64,000 bases of DNA from JADKIH01 sp031385005 (GTDB lineage: Bacteria > Bacteroidota > Bacteroidia > AKYH767-A > 2013-40CM-41-45), in contig JANNBB010000006.1 of the NCBI GenBank assembly GCA_031385005.1, positions 186,001-250,000 of the forward strand, written 5' to 3'. The notes under the pieces are model-generated. The model was not told the DNA's origin. It was given only the letters and a program-made list of their open reading frames with translations, and ran no database searches. The translations under genes were made by a program, and so were the position numbers. Within the stretch, counting starts at the first letter, position 1. Every line of letters starts with the position of its first letter. This document shows, in pieces, positions 45,509 to 54,467 of the stretch.

Positions 45509-45916
45509 ATGACAAATATTCCGGGAGGAAACCTGCAAGAAACAAGGATGCGAGTAGATAAGTGGCTATGGGCTGTAAGACAATACAAAACCCGAACACT
45601 TGCAACTCATGCTTGCGATCAGGGAAAAATTGTGATTGACGAAATCACTGTAAAAGCATCACGATTAATAAAAGTGGGTGACGAAATTTGTATTAAGCGA
45701 ACAGGATTGTTGCGCCGTTTAAAAGTTTTGCAAATTCCTCCAAGCCGCCTAAATGCAAAATTAGTCACAGAATTTTGTACAGACCTAACTCCTCAAAGTG
45801 AAATTGATGCCTATAGAGCTCGCCTTACTAAAATGACTATTTACCGGGAACCAGGCACAGGCAGGCCTACCAAACGCGACAGAAGAGCATTGGATGATTT
45901 TTTCGAAACCGAATAA
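45509..45916 (+). CDS. hslR: RNA-binding S4 domain protein, Hsp15-like
   Basis: A 135-residue basic protein. The S4 domain begins MRVDKWLWAVRQYKTRTLATHACDQGKIVIDEITVKAS and continues with a C-terminal GRPTKRDRRALDDFF. Hsp15 rescues ribosomes with a blocked peptidyl-tRNA by binding free 50S subunits. The ATG at 45509 gives 13 extra residues; the ATG at 45548, right at the conserved domain, is the alternative. It follows the OstA-like gene by 29 bases. Confidence 0.88.
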   Translation: MTNIPGGNLQETRMRVDKWLWAVRQYKTRTLATHACDQGKIVIDEITVKASRLIKVGDEICIKRTGLLRRLKVLQIPPSRLNAKLVTEFCTDLTPQSEIDAYRARLTKMTIYREPGTGRPTKRDRRALDDFFETE

Positions 45917-46113
45917 CAAAAGATTTCATTTTTTAGAATGAAGGATTGCGGTCTTAAAAACAAGATTCAATACAATTAAATCAAAGCTTTAATTTGCTCA
46001 AATAGGATATTTATTCTTTCAATATCTTCATAAATTGCTAATAACTATTAGACAATTAAGTATCCATAAAAGCAAATAACTGATACATTTAACCGTTTTA
46101 AAAAAGCCATTAT

Positions 46114-46962
46114 ATGCCACGTTCTATCGAAGAATTAAAGAAAATAGCGTCTCAGGTTAGACGTGATATTGTTCGCCAGGTTCATCTTGCTAATTCAGGA
46201 CACCCCGGAGGATCATTGGGTTGTACAGAGTTTATGGTCGCCTTGTATTTTTCCCAACTTACTCTCAATGAGAAGAAATTTGAAATGAATGGAAAAGAAG
46301 AAGATCTTTTCTTTCTTAGTAACGGTCATATTTCTCCGGTTTGGTATAGTGTTTTGTCGCGTCGGGGATTTTTTCCGATTTCCGAATTAAACACTTTCAG
46401 AAAAATCGATTCCCGTTTACAAGGACATCCGACAACGCATGAAGGATTACCCGGAATTCGTATTGCCAGCGGCTCGCTTGGACAAGGTCTAAGTGTATCT
46501 ATCGGGTCTGCATTAGCAAAAAAACTCAACAACGACTCTAAACTTGTATATACTCTTTGTGGCGATGGAGAAATGGAAGAAGGACAAATCTGGGAAGCCA
46601 TCATGTATGCAGGAGCTAAAAAAGTGGATAACATCATTGTCACTGTCGACGTAAATAATCAACAAATTGATGGCTCGGTTGACAAGGTTCTTCCTTATGG
46701 AGACTTGCGTCCGAAATTCGAAAGCTTCGGCTGGCAGGTACTAAGTATGAATGGAAACGATATGAGCGATGTAGTGAATGTACTAACACAGGCAAAATCG
46801 CTCACCGGAAAGGGAATTCCTATCGTCATCCTTATGAAAACTGAAATGGGACAAGGCGTCGATTTCATGATGGGCTCTCATAAATGGCATGGCGTTGCAC
46901 CCAATGCAGAACAAACCGCTGCAGCACTCAATCAATTAGAAGAAACTCTCGGAGATTTTTAG
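46114..46962 (+). CDS. Transketolase, N-terminal subunit
   Basis: A 282-residue protein with the thiamine-diphosphate-binding N-domain: ANSGHPGGSLG (about 28-38), HPTTHEGLPGIRIASGSLGQGLSVSIG, and the metal/ThDP motif CGDGEMEEGQIWEAIMYAGAKKVDNIIVTVDVNNQQIDG (GDG to NN). Full-size transketolase is split here. The C-terminal subunit is at 48412-49383, and the two are separated by a VWA protein gene. The pair moves two-carbon units in the pentose phosphate pathway. The intergenic region 45917-46113 shows no consensus promoter. Confidence 0.93.
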   Translation: MPRSIEELKKIASQVRRDIVRQVHLANSGHPGGSLGCTEFMVALYFSQLTLNEKKFEMNGKEEDLFFLSNGHISPVWYSVLSRRGFFPISELNTFRKIDSRLQGHPTTHEGLPGIRIASGSLGQGLSVSIGSALAKKLNNDSKLVYTLCGDGEMEEGQIWEAIMYAGAKKVDNIIVTVDVNNQQIDGSVDKVLPYGDLRPKFESFGWQVLSMNGNDMSDVVNVLTQAKSLTGKGIPIVILMKTEMGQGVDFMMGSHKWHGVAPNAEQTAAALNQLEETLGDF

Positions 46963-46984
46963 AGAAACATTGTTCCAACCTATT

Positions 46985-48361
46985 ATGAATCGTTACTTAA
47001 AAATTCTGTTTTTTTCTTTCCTTTTTTTTTCTTTCCCTGCTTTTGCGCAAAAGAAAAAGGTCGATGCTCCCGTATTGACTCGAATAGAATTTCTATTTGA
47101 TGCCTCTCAAAGCATGTTCGGTCGTTGGCAGAGCGGAGCTAAAATTGATGTTGCCCGTAAACTCATGAATCAGCTTTTGGACAGTCTGAGATATATTAAC
47201 AATATTGAACTCGCTCTTCGGATATACGGACATCTCAAACATTTTCCTCCTCAGGATTGTGATGACAGCAGACTTGAAATTCCATTTTCCAAAGGCAACA
47301 TCTCCAGGATGCAACAAGTTTTAAAAAATGTGGTCCCGAAAGGAACTACGCCTATTGCCCGTTCACTGGAGTTGTGTGGAAATGATTTCCCTCAGGAACC
47401 CTCGCGAAATATTATCATTTTAATAACAGATGGCATAGAAGAATGTGGTGGCGATCCATGCGCCATTTCTGCTGCCCTACAGAAAAAAGGAATTTTCCTA
47501 AAACCCTTTGTAATCGGATTAGGTCTCGACCCTGCACTTAAAAAAACATTTGAATGTGTCGGTCGTTACTTCGATGCGGCAAATGAAGAGATGTTTGTAA
47601 ATGCTCTCAACATAGTCATTTCGCAAGCTTTGAATAATACCACCATGCAAGTTAATCTACTTGACAAAGCGATGCTACCTACAGAGACAAATGTAAACAT
47701 GACTTTTTACGATCAGTTTAATAGCCAGATCAAATACAATTTTATCCATACACTCAACACAAAAGGTAACCCGGACACATTAGTCATTGACCCGCTTCCC
47801 ATTTATAATATAGTCGTTCATACCATCCCTCCTGTATCAAAAGATTCAATTATTCTGACTCCCGGCAAACATACCATCATCGGGATTGAAGCGCCTCAAG
47901 GTGATCTTCTTTTAAAGTTTGATGGTCCTGCTGAATATAAAAAAGTACAAGTCATCATTCGTGAACATAATAAAATGCAAACGTTAAATGTTCAGGACTT
48001 TAATTCGACCGAACGTTACCTTGTTGGTAAATATGACCTCGAAATTTTAACTACACCAAGGATCAATCTTGAAAATGTTGATGTTGCACAAAGTAAGACA
48101 ACAACACTGAGTATTCCGCGTCCGGGTCTCGTAACACTTATCTCAACTTACCAGGGTTTTGGTAGTCTTTATAACAGTTCAGATGGAAAACTCGCATGGA
48201 TTTATAATCTCGATAACAATGTGACGAAAGAAACCATTATCCTTCAGCCCGGAAAGTACAAAGTAGTTTTCCGACCTAAAAATTCCAAAGAATCAATTTA
48301 TACAGTAGAGAAAGAATTTTCCGTTGTTTCCGGAGAGTCCAGTATCGTCTTACTTAATTAA
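46985..48361 (+). CDS. Secreted VWA domain protein
   Basis: A protein of about 458 residues with signal peptide (FFSFLFFSFPAFAQ). The VWA domain spans about 20-200, with MIDAS residues in LFDASQSMFG (DxSxS), the Thr in KGTTPIARSLE, and LITDGIEECGGDPC. The C-terminal half holds beta-sandwich repeats ending with PGKYKVVFRPKNSKESIY. No membrane anchor is visible after the signal peptide. The gene starts 22 bases after the transketolase N-subunit and ends 50 bases before the C-subunit, so it is inserted between the two halves of a split enzyme. Its function is unknown. Confidence 0.85.
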   Translation: MNRYLKILFFSFLFFSFPAFAQKKKVDAPVLTRIEFLFDASQSMFGRWQSGAKIDVARKLMNQLLDSLRYINNIELALRIYGHLKHFPPQDCDDSRLEIPFSKGNISRMQQVLKNVVPKGTTPIARSLELCGNDFPQEPSRNIIILITDGIEECGGDPCAISAALQKKGIFLKPFVIGLGLDPALKKTFECVGRYFDAANEEMFVNALNIVISQALNNTTMQVNLLDKAMLPTETNVNMTFYDQFNSQIKYNFIHTLNTKGNPDTLVIDPLPIYNIVVHTIPPVSKDSIILTPGKHTIIGIEAPQGDLLLKFDGPAEYKKVQVIIREHNKMQTLNVQDFNSTERYLVGKYDLEILTTPRINLENVDVAQSKTTTLSIPRPGLVTLISTYQGFGSLYNSSDGKLAWIYNLDNNVTKETIILQPGKYKVVFRPKNSKESIYTVEKEFSVVSGESSIVLLN

Positions 48362-48411
48362 TTTTAATCAACAAAAATAAAAATCAATTCTTCATTCAAA
48401 GATTCCTGCAG

Positions 48412-49383
48412 ATGAAAAAATTCACCTATACCGATAAAAAAGATACCCGTTCCGGATTTGGTGCCGGCCTTTTGGAACTCGGTAAAAATAACCCCAATGT
48501 AGTTGCACTATGTGCAGATCTAACCGGCTCGCTTAAAATGGATGCCTTCGAAAAAGAATTTCCATCCCGTTTTTTCCAGATAGGAATTGCGGAAGCCAAT
48601 ATGATGGGAATTGCTGCAGGACTTACCATCGGAGGGAAAATTCCTTTTACCGGAACTTTTGCCAATTTCTCAACCGGAAGAGTCTATGATCAGATCAGAC
48701 AAAGTATCGCTTACTCCGGCAAAAATGTAAAAATATGTGCTTCCCATGCAGGCATTACCTTAGGTGAAGATGGTGCCACCCATCAAATTTTGGAAGACCT
48801 CGGTATGATGCGCATGCTTCCCGGAATGGTCGTGATCAATACATGCGACTTCAATCAGACTAAAGCGGCAACACTTGCTATCGCCGATTATGTTGGTCCT
48901 GTTTACCTGCGTTTTGGAAGACCGGTTGTCCCCAATTTTACACCGGCTGATCAAAAATTTGTAATCGGAAAATCGATAAACTTAAATGAAGGTACAGATG
49001 TAAGCATCTTTGCCACAGGACATTTAGTATGGAAAGCCCTCGAAGCATGTGAAATTCTCGAAGAGAAAGGAATTCATGCAGAAATTATCAATATCCATAC
49101 AATTAAACCTTTAGATGTCGATGCTGTCATAAATTCCGTCAGGAAAACAGGTTGCGCAGTTACTGCTGAAGAACACCAGATACATGGTGGATTAGGTGAT
49201 GCTGTTGCACATATTCTTTCTCAAAATTGCCCTTCTCCGATTGAATATGTTGGTGTTATGGATACTTTCGGAGAAAGCGGAACACCTGAATCATTGATGA
49301 AAAAATATGGACTTGAAGCCGAAAACATCGTTTCCGCAGCCGAAAGAACTATCCGAAGAAAAAAGCAAGAACTCACCCTCTAA
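48412..49383 (+). CDS. Transketolase, C-terminal subunit
   Basis: A 323-residue protein carrying the pyrimidine-binding and C-terminal domains. It has TRSGFGAGLLELGKNNPNVVALCADLTGSLKMDAF, FFQIGIAEANMMGIAAGL (with the catalytic Glu in IAEANM), HAGITLGEDGATHQILEDLGMMRMLPGM and PVYLRFGRP. It works with the N-terminal subunit at 46114-46962, with which it forms the ThDP active site at the interface. Confidence 0.93.
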   Translation: MKKFTYTDKKDTRSGFGAGLLELGKNNPNVVALCADLTGSLKMDAFEKEFPSRFFQIGIAEANMMGIAAGLTIGGKIPFTGTFANFSTGRVYDQIRQSIAYSGKNVKICASHAGITLGEDGATHQILEDLGMMRMLPGMVVINTCDFNQTKAATLAIADYVGPVYLRFGRPVVPNFTPADQKFVIGKSINLNEGTDVSIFATGHLVWKALEACEILEEKGIHAEIINIHTIKPLDVDAVINSVRKTGCAVTAEEHQIHGGLGDAVAHILSQNCPSPIEYVGVMDTFGESGTPESLMKKYGLEAENIVSAAERTIRRKKQELTL

Positions 49384-49414
49384 TGATTCTTCGCCTTCCA
49401 CGGATTATAATCGC

Positions 49415-49963
49415 ATGAACGAATATAGCGACCATGAGCTTTTAGAAAAATTCGCTGACGAAAACACCCGGCATTATGCCTTTAATTTATTGGTCAAACA
49501 ATACCAGCAACGACTATACTGGCATGTAAGAAGAATTCTACTCGATCACGAGGATTCAAATGATGTCATCCAAAATGTTTTTATAAAAGTCTGGAGTAAC
49601 CTCGGCGCTTTTAGGGGCGATTCACAACTCTACACCTGGTTATATAGAATAGCTACCAATGAAGCCCTAAGTTTTTTAAAGTTGAAGAAAAGAAAAACAC
49701 TCATCTCCTTCAACGACGTAGAACATGAAATGGCCGAGTCACTTTCGAATGATCCTCTTTTTACAGGAGATAAAATTCAACAAAAACTTCAAGAAGCCAT
49801 TTTAAAATTACCTGCACAACAACGATTGGTTTTCAATATGAAGTATTTCGATGGCATGAAATACGAAGAAATCGCCGAAATTCTAGGTCTAACAACCGGC
49901 GGATTAAAAGCCAATTACCATCATGCAGTAAAGAAAATTACAAAGTATCTCACCGGCCTTTAA
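49415..49963 (+). CDS. ECF-type RNA polymerase sigma factor
   Basis: A 182-residue sigma-70-family factor. Region 2 includes DENTRHYAFNLLVKQYQQRLYWHVRRILLDHEDSNDVIQNVFIKVWSNLGAFRGDSQLYTWLYRIATNEAL; region 4 has LPAQQRLVFNMKYFDGMKYEEIAEILGLTTGGLKANYHHAVKKI (helix-turn-helix). The frame is open back to 49307, but that overlaps the transketolase gene, so the ATG at 49415 is used. It is followed by a membrane protein and a Spy-like protein, a typical sigma / regulator / target arrangement. Confidence 0.92.
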   Translation: MNEYSDHELLEKFADENTRHYAFNLLVKQYQQRLYWHVRRILLDHEDSNDVIQNVFIKVWSNLGAFRGDSQLYTWLYRIATNEALSFLKLKKRKTLISFNDVEHEMAESLSNDPLFTGDKIQQKLQEAILKLPAQQRLVFNMKYFDGMKYEEIAEILGLTTGGLKANYHHAVKKITKYLTGL

Positions 49964-49997
49964 ACCTGTTCAGATTTTATATATCATAGTAGTAATA

Positions 49998-50531
49998 ATG
50001 GAAAATTTCAATCATAAAGAAGAAAGACTAAAGGATATCCTAAAAGGGAAAGAAAACCCCTTTTTAACCCCTCCAAGTTACTTTGACGATCTTTCCGGGG
50101 CTATTTTCAAAAAAATTGAAGCCCTTCCGGATTTTAACAATGCTCCTCAATCATCCCCATTTACTGTTCCCGATGGCTATTTTGAAAACCTTCCTTCTCA
50201 AATAGCAGAAAAAGTAATCGCTTCAAAAAATACCCGAAATCCTTCCTGGTTAGCGAATATTCTTCGTCCTACTATTGCTATTCCTTTCGCCTTCGCTTCT
50301 ATTATTGTTATCGCTTGCATTATTTATTTTAATCAAAACAAGAATAGTCAATTTCCTGAACAAGAATTTACTTCAGATGATTTAAATGAATCGAACTACC
50401 TCTTGAATATTGATGAATCTGTTTTTGTAGATTTGATTTCTTTTGAGAATACGAATATTAAAACTGACAGCCTGGAAGAATACCTGATGGATAATGAAAT
50501 TGATGTCGCACAATTAGAAAATGAATTATAA
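49998..50531 (+). CDS. Membrane protein downstream of ECF sigma factor, possible anti-sigma factor
   Basis: A 177-residue protein with one transmembrane helix (about 90-110: PTIAIPFAFASIIVIACIIYF) and a repeated N-terminal motif: NPFLTPPSYFDDLSGAIFKKI and SPFTVPDGYFENLPSQIAEKV. The C-terminus is short and acidic. The gene order suggests an anti-sigma factor that holds the sigma factor to the membrane. It lacks the Cys/His zinc motif of ZAS-type anti-sigma factors, so this is inference from position and topology. Confidence 0.65.
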   Translation: MENFNHKEERLKDILKGKENPFLTPPSYFDDLSGAIFKKIEALPDFNNAPQSSPFTVPDGYFENLPSQIAEKVIASKNTRNPSWLANILRPTIAIPFAFASIIVIACIIYFNQNKNSQFPEQEFTSDDLNESNYLLNIDESVFVDLISFENTNIKTDSLEEYLMDNEIDVAQLENEL

Positions 50532-50535
50532 TACC

Positions 50536-51009
50536 ATGAAAAAAATATTAGCCCTTCTTATTTTTATTTCGGGATTTAGTGCACAAGCACAAAACCGGAA
50601 GCCCGCAAAAGAACGGGTAGATGCCATGAAGATTGGTTTTCTTACCGATCGCCTAAATCTTTCACCCGAAGAAGCCAAAACCTTCTGGCCTGTTTATAAC
50701 AAATATTCAGATGAATTAGAAGCACTCCGAAAAGGCCGACGAGAAAATCTGATTAATACCCGCGAAACGATCGATGAAATGAGTGATGCTGAAATCGAAA
50801 AAACCGTCGACAATGAAATCATCTTTCGTCAAAATGAACTTGAAATAATCAAGAAATACCATCCGCAATTTAAAAAGATATTGCCAATCGCTAAAGTCGC
50901 TAAACTTTACCGTGCCGAAGAAGATTTTAAACGTAAACTTCTTGAACTTATAAAAGAAAGAAGAGAAGATAGAAAAGGAGAAAACAGACAACGACCTCCT
51001 ATTCATTAA
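50536..51009 (+). CDS. Spy/LTxxQ-like periplasmic protein
   Basis: A 157-residue secreted protein with signal peptide (MKKILALLIFISGFSAQAQ) and a helical body: FLTDRLNLSPEEAKTFWPVYNKYSDELEALRKG, then KKYHPQFKKILPIAKVAKLYRAEEDFKRKLLELIKERR. The LNLSPEEAKTFWPVYNKY start and the later heptads resemble Spy/CpxP-type chaperones that protect the periplasm. It is 4 bases after the putative anti-sigma gene and probably a target of the sigma factor. Confidence 0.75.
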   Translation: MKKILALLIFISGFSAQAQNRKPAKERVDAMKIGFLTDRLNLSPEEAKTFWPVYNKYSDELEALRKGRRENLINTRETIDEMSDAEIEKTVDNEIIFRQNELEIIKKYHPQFKKILPIAKVAKLYRAEEDFKRKLLELIKERREDRKGENRQRPPIH

Positions 51010-51011
51010 AT

Positions 51012-51039
51012 AAAAAGCTGCCACCCGGCAGCTTTTTTT
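51012..51039. terminator. Rho-independent terminator between convergent genes
   Basis: An 11-bp stem, AAAAAGCTGCC (51012-51022) against GGCAGCTTTTT (51027-51037), with an ACCC loop. The T-tract on the plus side and A-tract on the other side let it work in both directions, ending the ECF operon and the cysteine desulfurase gene. Confidence 0.88.
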
Positions 51040-51062
51040 ATGTCTTTATCTGGAATGAGCTT

Positions 51063-52202
51063 TTAAACCTTTGAAGGTATTGCATACAATTCCTTCAGTT
51101 TTTCGACAACAAAATCCACTTCCTCTTTGGTGTTGTACTTGCTGAAAGAAAAACGCACCGAAGGACGATCAGAATTGCCATACAATGCACGAAGTACATG
51201 CGAGCCCGTATCTGTACCTGACGAACAGGCACTTCCTCCTGAGCAGGCTATGCCGGCTATATCGAGGTTAAATAATAACATTTCAGCATTCTCATTTGCA
51301 GGAAAAGAAGCATTGAGAACAGTGTACAAACTATTTCCCAAACAATCTCCGTTAAACTTAATTCCCGGAATATTGGCCGTTAACTTATCAGCCATATATT
51401 TTTTAACAGAAGCAATTTGACTTGTATGCTCTTCCAAATGACTATATGCAATATCCAAGGCCTTCGCTAACCCGACGATGCCATAAACATTTTCTGTCCC
51501 TCCTCGCATGTTTCTCTCCTGAGAACCACCAAATATAAAAGGATGTATCTTGACTTTGTTGTTGATGTATAAAAATCCAATTCCCTTTGGACCATGAAAT
51601 TTATGGGCGGCACAATTGATAAAATGTACATTGGTTTTTTTCAAGTCGAATGGATAATGACCCATCGTTTGTACAGTGTCGCTATGAAAAATTGCATCGT
51701 ATTTATTACAAATTTCGCCAACCGCGTTTATCGGAAGCAAATTACCAACTTCATTGTTAGCATGCATTAGACTCACCAATGTTTTATCATTGGATTTCAA
51801 TAATTCTTCCAGATGCTCAAGAATTACATTCCCCTTTTCATCGAGCTTAACAAAACTAAGTTTGATTTTTCCTTCTTTCGCAAGTTCTTCAAGTGTATGC
51901 AAGACTGCATGGTGCTCAATCGGAGAAGTAATTGCATGGCGAATACCAAGATCTCTTATTGAACAGAAAATAGCCGTATTGTTCGCTTCTGTTCCGCCGG
52001 ATGTAAAAAATATTTCGGAGGGAGAAACATTCAGCAATTTTGCAACCGATTTTCGGGAATTTTCAATCAGTGTTTTCACTTCCCTTCCCCAAGTATGGAT
52101 GGATGAAGGATTTCCGAATCCGGTTTGCATTACCGGTAACATGGCTTTTATAACCTCCGGATCAATAGGCGTAGTAGCCGCATTATCAAGGTAAACTTTC
52201 AT
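51063..52202 (-). CDS. Cysteine desulfurase (NifS/IscS family)
   Basis: A 379-residue PLP enzyme that takes sulfur from cysteine for Fe-S clusters and tRNA thiolation. Motifs: YLDNAATTPIDPEV at the start, FTSGGTEANNTAIF, HANNEVGNLLPI, the PLP-lysine motif CAAHKFHGPKGIGFLYI (about 204-220), GGTENVYGIVGLAKA and the catalytic Cys loop GGSACSSGT. No iscU or sufU gene is adjacent, so the partner pathway is open. It starts 16 bases upstream of, and in the same direction as, glmM's end, so the two may be co-transcribed after glmM. Confidence 0.92.
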   Translation of the reverse strand: MKVYLDNAATTPIDPEVIKAMLPVMQTGFGNPSSIHTWGREVKTLIENSRKSVAKLLNVSPSEIFFTSGGTEANNTAIFCSIRDLGIRHAITSPIEHHAVLHTLEELAKEGKIKLSFVKLDEKGNVILEHLEELLKSNDKTLVSLMHANNEVGNLLPINAVGEICNKYDAIFHSDTVQTMGHYPFDLKKTNVHFINCAAHKFHGPKGIGFLYINNKVKIHPFIFGGSQERNMRGGTENVYGIVGLAKALDIAYSHLEEHTSQIASVKKYMADKLTANIPGIKFNGDCLGNSLYTVLNASFPANENAEMLLFNLDIAGIACSGGSACSSGTDTGSHVLRALYGNSDRPSVRFSFSKYNTKEEVDFVVEKLKELYAIPSKV

Positions 52203-52217
52203 GAATTCCTGCTTCTT

Positions 52218-53624
52218 TTAACGGATCAGCTTTTCACTGATCATATCTTTGATGTCAAATATAATCTTTTCAGCTAAATTTTTTGCTGTATTCTGCGACT
52301 GACTTTCAGCATAAATTCGAATAATTGGTTCGGTATTGCTCTTTCGCAAATGAACCCACTCACGATCAAATTCAATCTTTACTCCATCAATGGTGTTCAA
52401 CGGCTGCCTGCTGTATTTTGCCTGAATCTCTTCTAAAATTCTGTCCACATTAATTTCAGGTGTCAATTCAATCTTATTCTTGGAAATATAATAATTCGGA
52501 TATGTAGAGCGTAACAAAGAAATGTTTTTTCCGAATTTAGCGAGGTGAGACAAGAATAATGCAATGCCAACGAGTGCATCACGTCCGTAGTGTAATTCAG
52601 GATAAATGATTCCTCCATTGCCCTCTCCGCCAATAACGGCATTATTCAGTTTCATCGCTTCGACCACATTTACTTCTCCTACTGCAGAGGCAAAATACTT
52701 ACCTCCCGCTTTCTCTGTTACATCGCGCAGTGCACGAGTCGAAGATAGATTTGAAACGGTATTGCCTTTTATATTTTTCAATACATAATCGGCAACAGCT
52801 ACCAATGTATATTCTTCACCAAACATTTCCCCATCTTCACAAACTAAAGCCAGGCGGTCAACATCCGGGTCCACTACAATACCTAAGTGTGCATTTTTCT
52901 TCTTTACTTCTTTAGAAATATCTCCTAAATGCTCCGGCAAAGGTTCAGGATTGTGTGGGAATTGTCCGTTTGGTTCACAATATAATTCGATTACCTCCTC
53001 TACTCCTAACGCTTTCAAGAGAGCAGGAATAACTATTCCACCTGAAGAATTAACGCAATCGATAACAATTTTGAATTTTTTTTCCTTGATGGCTTTTACA
53101 TCTACTAAAGGCAAAGCCAGAATTTTTTCAATGTGATGAAGGTGATAATTGTGCTCCGAAGTATATTTCCCTAATTTATTTACTTCAGCAAAAACAAATG
53201 CTTCGGCATTGGCGATCGATAGAACTTCTTCTCCGTCTTTAGCTGACAAAAACTCGCCTTTTCCGTTTAATAACTTTAATGCATTCCATTGCTTTGGATT
53301 ATGACTTGCAGTTAAAATAAGTCCACCATCAGCTTTTAAATCAGTAACCGCAATTTCAACTGTCGGTGTCGTTGACAACCCCAGATAAATAACATTTATA
53401 CCCAATCCTTTCAACGTTCCGGCTACAAGGTTTTGAACCATTTCTCCGGAAATTCGCGCATCTCTACCAATTACAACTACGGGCTTATCTTTTCCACTCA
53501 CCTGCTTAAGCAACCAGGTTCCATAAGCAGCTGAATATTTTACAACATCTACCGGAGTAAGTCCTTCACCCGGTTTACCGCCAATTGTCCCGCGTATTCC
53601 TGAAATTGATTTAATTAGTGCCAC
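52218..53624 (-). CDS. glmM: Phosphoglucosamine mutase / phosphomannomutase family enzyme
   Basis: A 468-residue alpha-D-phosphohexomutase. Motifs: IKSISGIRGTIGG at the start, the catalytic Ser loop LTASHNPKQWNALK (about 98-111), the metal-binding VDPDVDRLALV, GEGNGGIIYPELHYGRDALVG, and the C-terminal phosphate-binding loop RKSNTEPIIRIYAE. In Bacteroidota this sequence type serves as GlmM (glucosamine-6-P to glucosamine-1-P). It starts at GTG (53624), because the conserved ALIKSISGIRGT follows; the open frame to 53684 is unsupported. Confidence 0.88.
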   Translation of the reverse strand: MALIKSISGIRGTIGGKPGEGLTPVDVVKYSAAYGTWLLKQVSGKDKPVVVIGRDARISGEMVQNLVAGTLKGLGINVIYLGLSTTPTVEIAVTDLKADGGLILTASHNPKQWNALKLLNGKGEFLSAKDGEEVLSIANAEAFVFAEVNKLGKYTSEHNYHLHHIEKILALPLVDVKAIKEKKFKIVIDCVNSSGGIVIPALLKALGVEEVIELYCEPNGQFPHNPEPLPEHLGDISKEVKKKNAHLGIVVDPDVDRLALVCEDGEMFGEEYTLVAVADYVLKNIKGNTVSNLSSTRALRDVTEKAGGKYFASAVGEVNVVEAMKLNNAVIGGEGNGGIIYPELHYGRDALVGIALFLSHLAKFGKNISLLRSTYPNYYISKNKIELTPEINVDRILEEIQAKYSRQPLNTIDGVKIEFDREWVHLRKSNTEPIIRIYAESQSQNTAKNLAEKIIFDIKDMISEKLIR

Positions 53625-53649
53625 CTTTATATATATTAATTTGCGATTG

Positions 53650-53657
53650 CAAAGATA
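53650..53657 (-). promoter_or_regulatory. -7 promoter box of glmM
   Basis: TATCTTTG on the minus strand (53657 to 53650) matches TAnnTTTG and lies about 26 bases before the GTG start of glmM. No clear TTG at -33. The remainder of the 53658-53892 intergenic region is AT-rich, with no other element seen. Confidence 0.5.
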
Positions 53658-53892
53658 ACCGCTTTCCCTGCATTTCAGAGACATTTAGCGTATTTTGTAT
53701 AGCAACTTATTAACGAAGCTTTTTTAATTAATTTCAATTTTCCTTATAAAAAGAGGCACTTCTTTCAATAAAAAAGTATATAAAATTATAAATCAGCCAC
53801 CGTAACTGAATTAACCTGTTTCTTTCCAAAAAGGAAAAAATTTAGGCTGGATTAAGACAACACAATTGATTGGATAGTTCTTTGCTAAAAAC

Positions 53893-54402
53893 TTACCATT
53901 TACCTGCATAATCCATCCTTTCCCCGGAAATAAAACCTAAATAATCGTATTTTAATTTTATTGCTTGCCGTATATGAAGATAGTCGTGGGCAAGCCAATT
54001 GGACAACAAAAAGTAGCCGGACAACGGACCTAATTTCGGATGTTTGTAAGCATTTTCCCATTTGGGCTCTTGAAGTGAATTCAACCAATCAACAGATTTT
54101 TTTCTTTCATCTAAAAAAGCATTTAAAGTTTCAAAATAATTCTTTGCTGAATATTTACGACTCTTTACCCAATCGACCGGATCTATTGGTGGGAATGGTT
54201 TTTCCGGAGTAACGAGTACTTGTGATATTCGAATACGGAAATCTTCCTGTTCCTCATCGTGTAAGTGACATATAATTTCCAGTAGACTCCACTTTTCAGG
54301 CAAAGGTTTCCATTGAATTTGTTCGGCAGATATTGCCTTAAACATATGCTCGAATACATCATGATTTTTCCTCAATTGTTGGATAATATAAGTTGCATTC
54401 AT
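53893..54402 (-). CDS. DinB family protein
   Basis: A 169-residue four-helix-bundle protein. The DinB/YfiT metal-site pattern is present: WSLLEIICHLHDEEQEDFRIRI with a His at about 46, and AHDYLHIRQAIKLKY at about 139 with the paired His residues. The family includes thiol S-transferases and proteins of unknown activity; the substrate is not evident. It is divergent from the STAS-like gene. Confidence 0.88.
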   Translation of the reverse strand: MNATYIIQQLRKNHDVFEHMFKAISAEQIQWKPLPEKWSLLEIICHLHDEEQEDFRIRISQVLVTPEKPFPPIDPVDWVKSRKYSAKNYFETLNAFLDERKKSVDWLNSLQEPKWENAYKHPKLGPLSGYFLLSNWLAHDYLHIRQAIKLKYDYLGFISGERMDYAGKW

Positions 54403-54438
54403 GCTAAAATAATTTACCTAATTTAATAAAAATTATTC

Positions 54439-54446
54439 TATATTTG
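54439..54446 (+). promoter_or_regulatory. -7 promoter box of the STAS-like gene
   Basis: TATATTTG matches TAnnTTTG and lies 21 bases before the ATG at 54468. The -33 TTG is not clear. Confidence 0.5.
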
Positions 54447-54467
54447 TTAACAGTGTAAATAATTTTC

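Noticed and set aside
49307..49414. Longer sigma factor starting inside the transketolase gene
   Set aside because: The region overlaps the transketolase C-terminus in another frame; sigma region 2 homology begins after the ATG at 49415.
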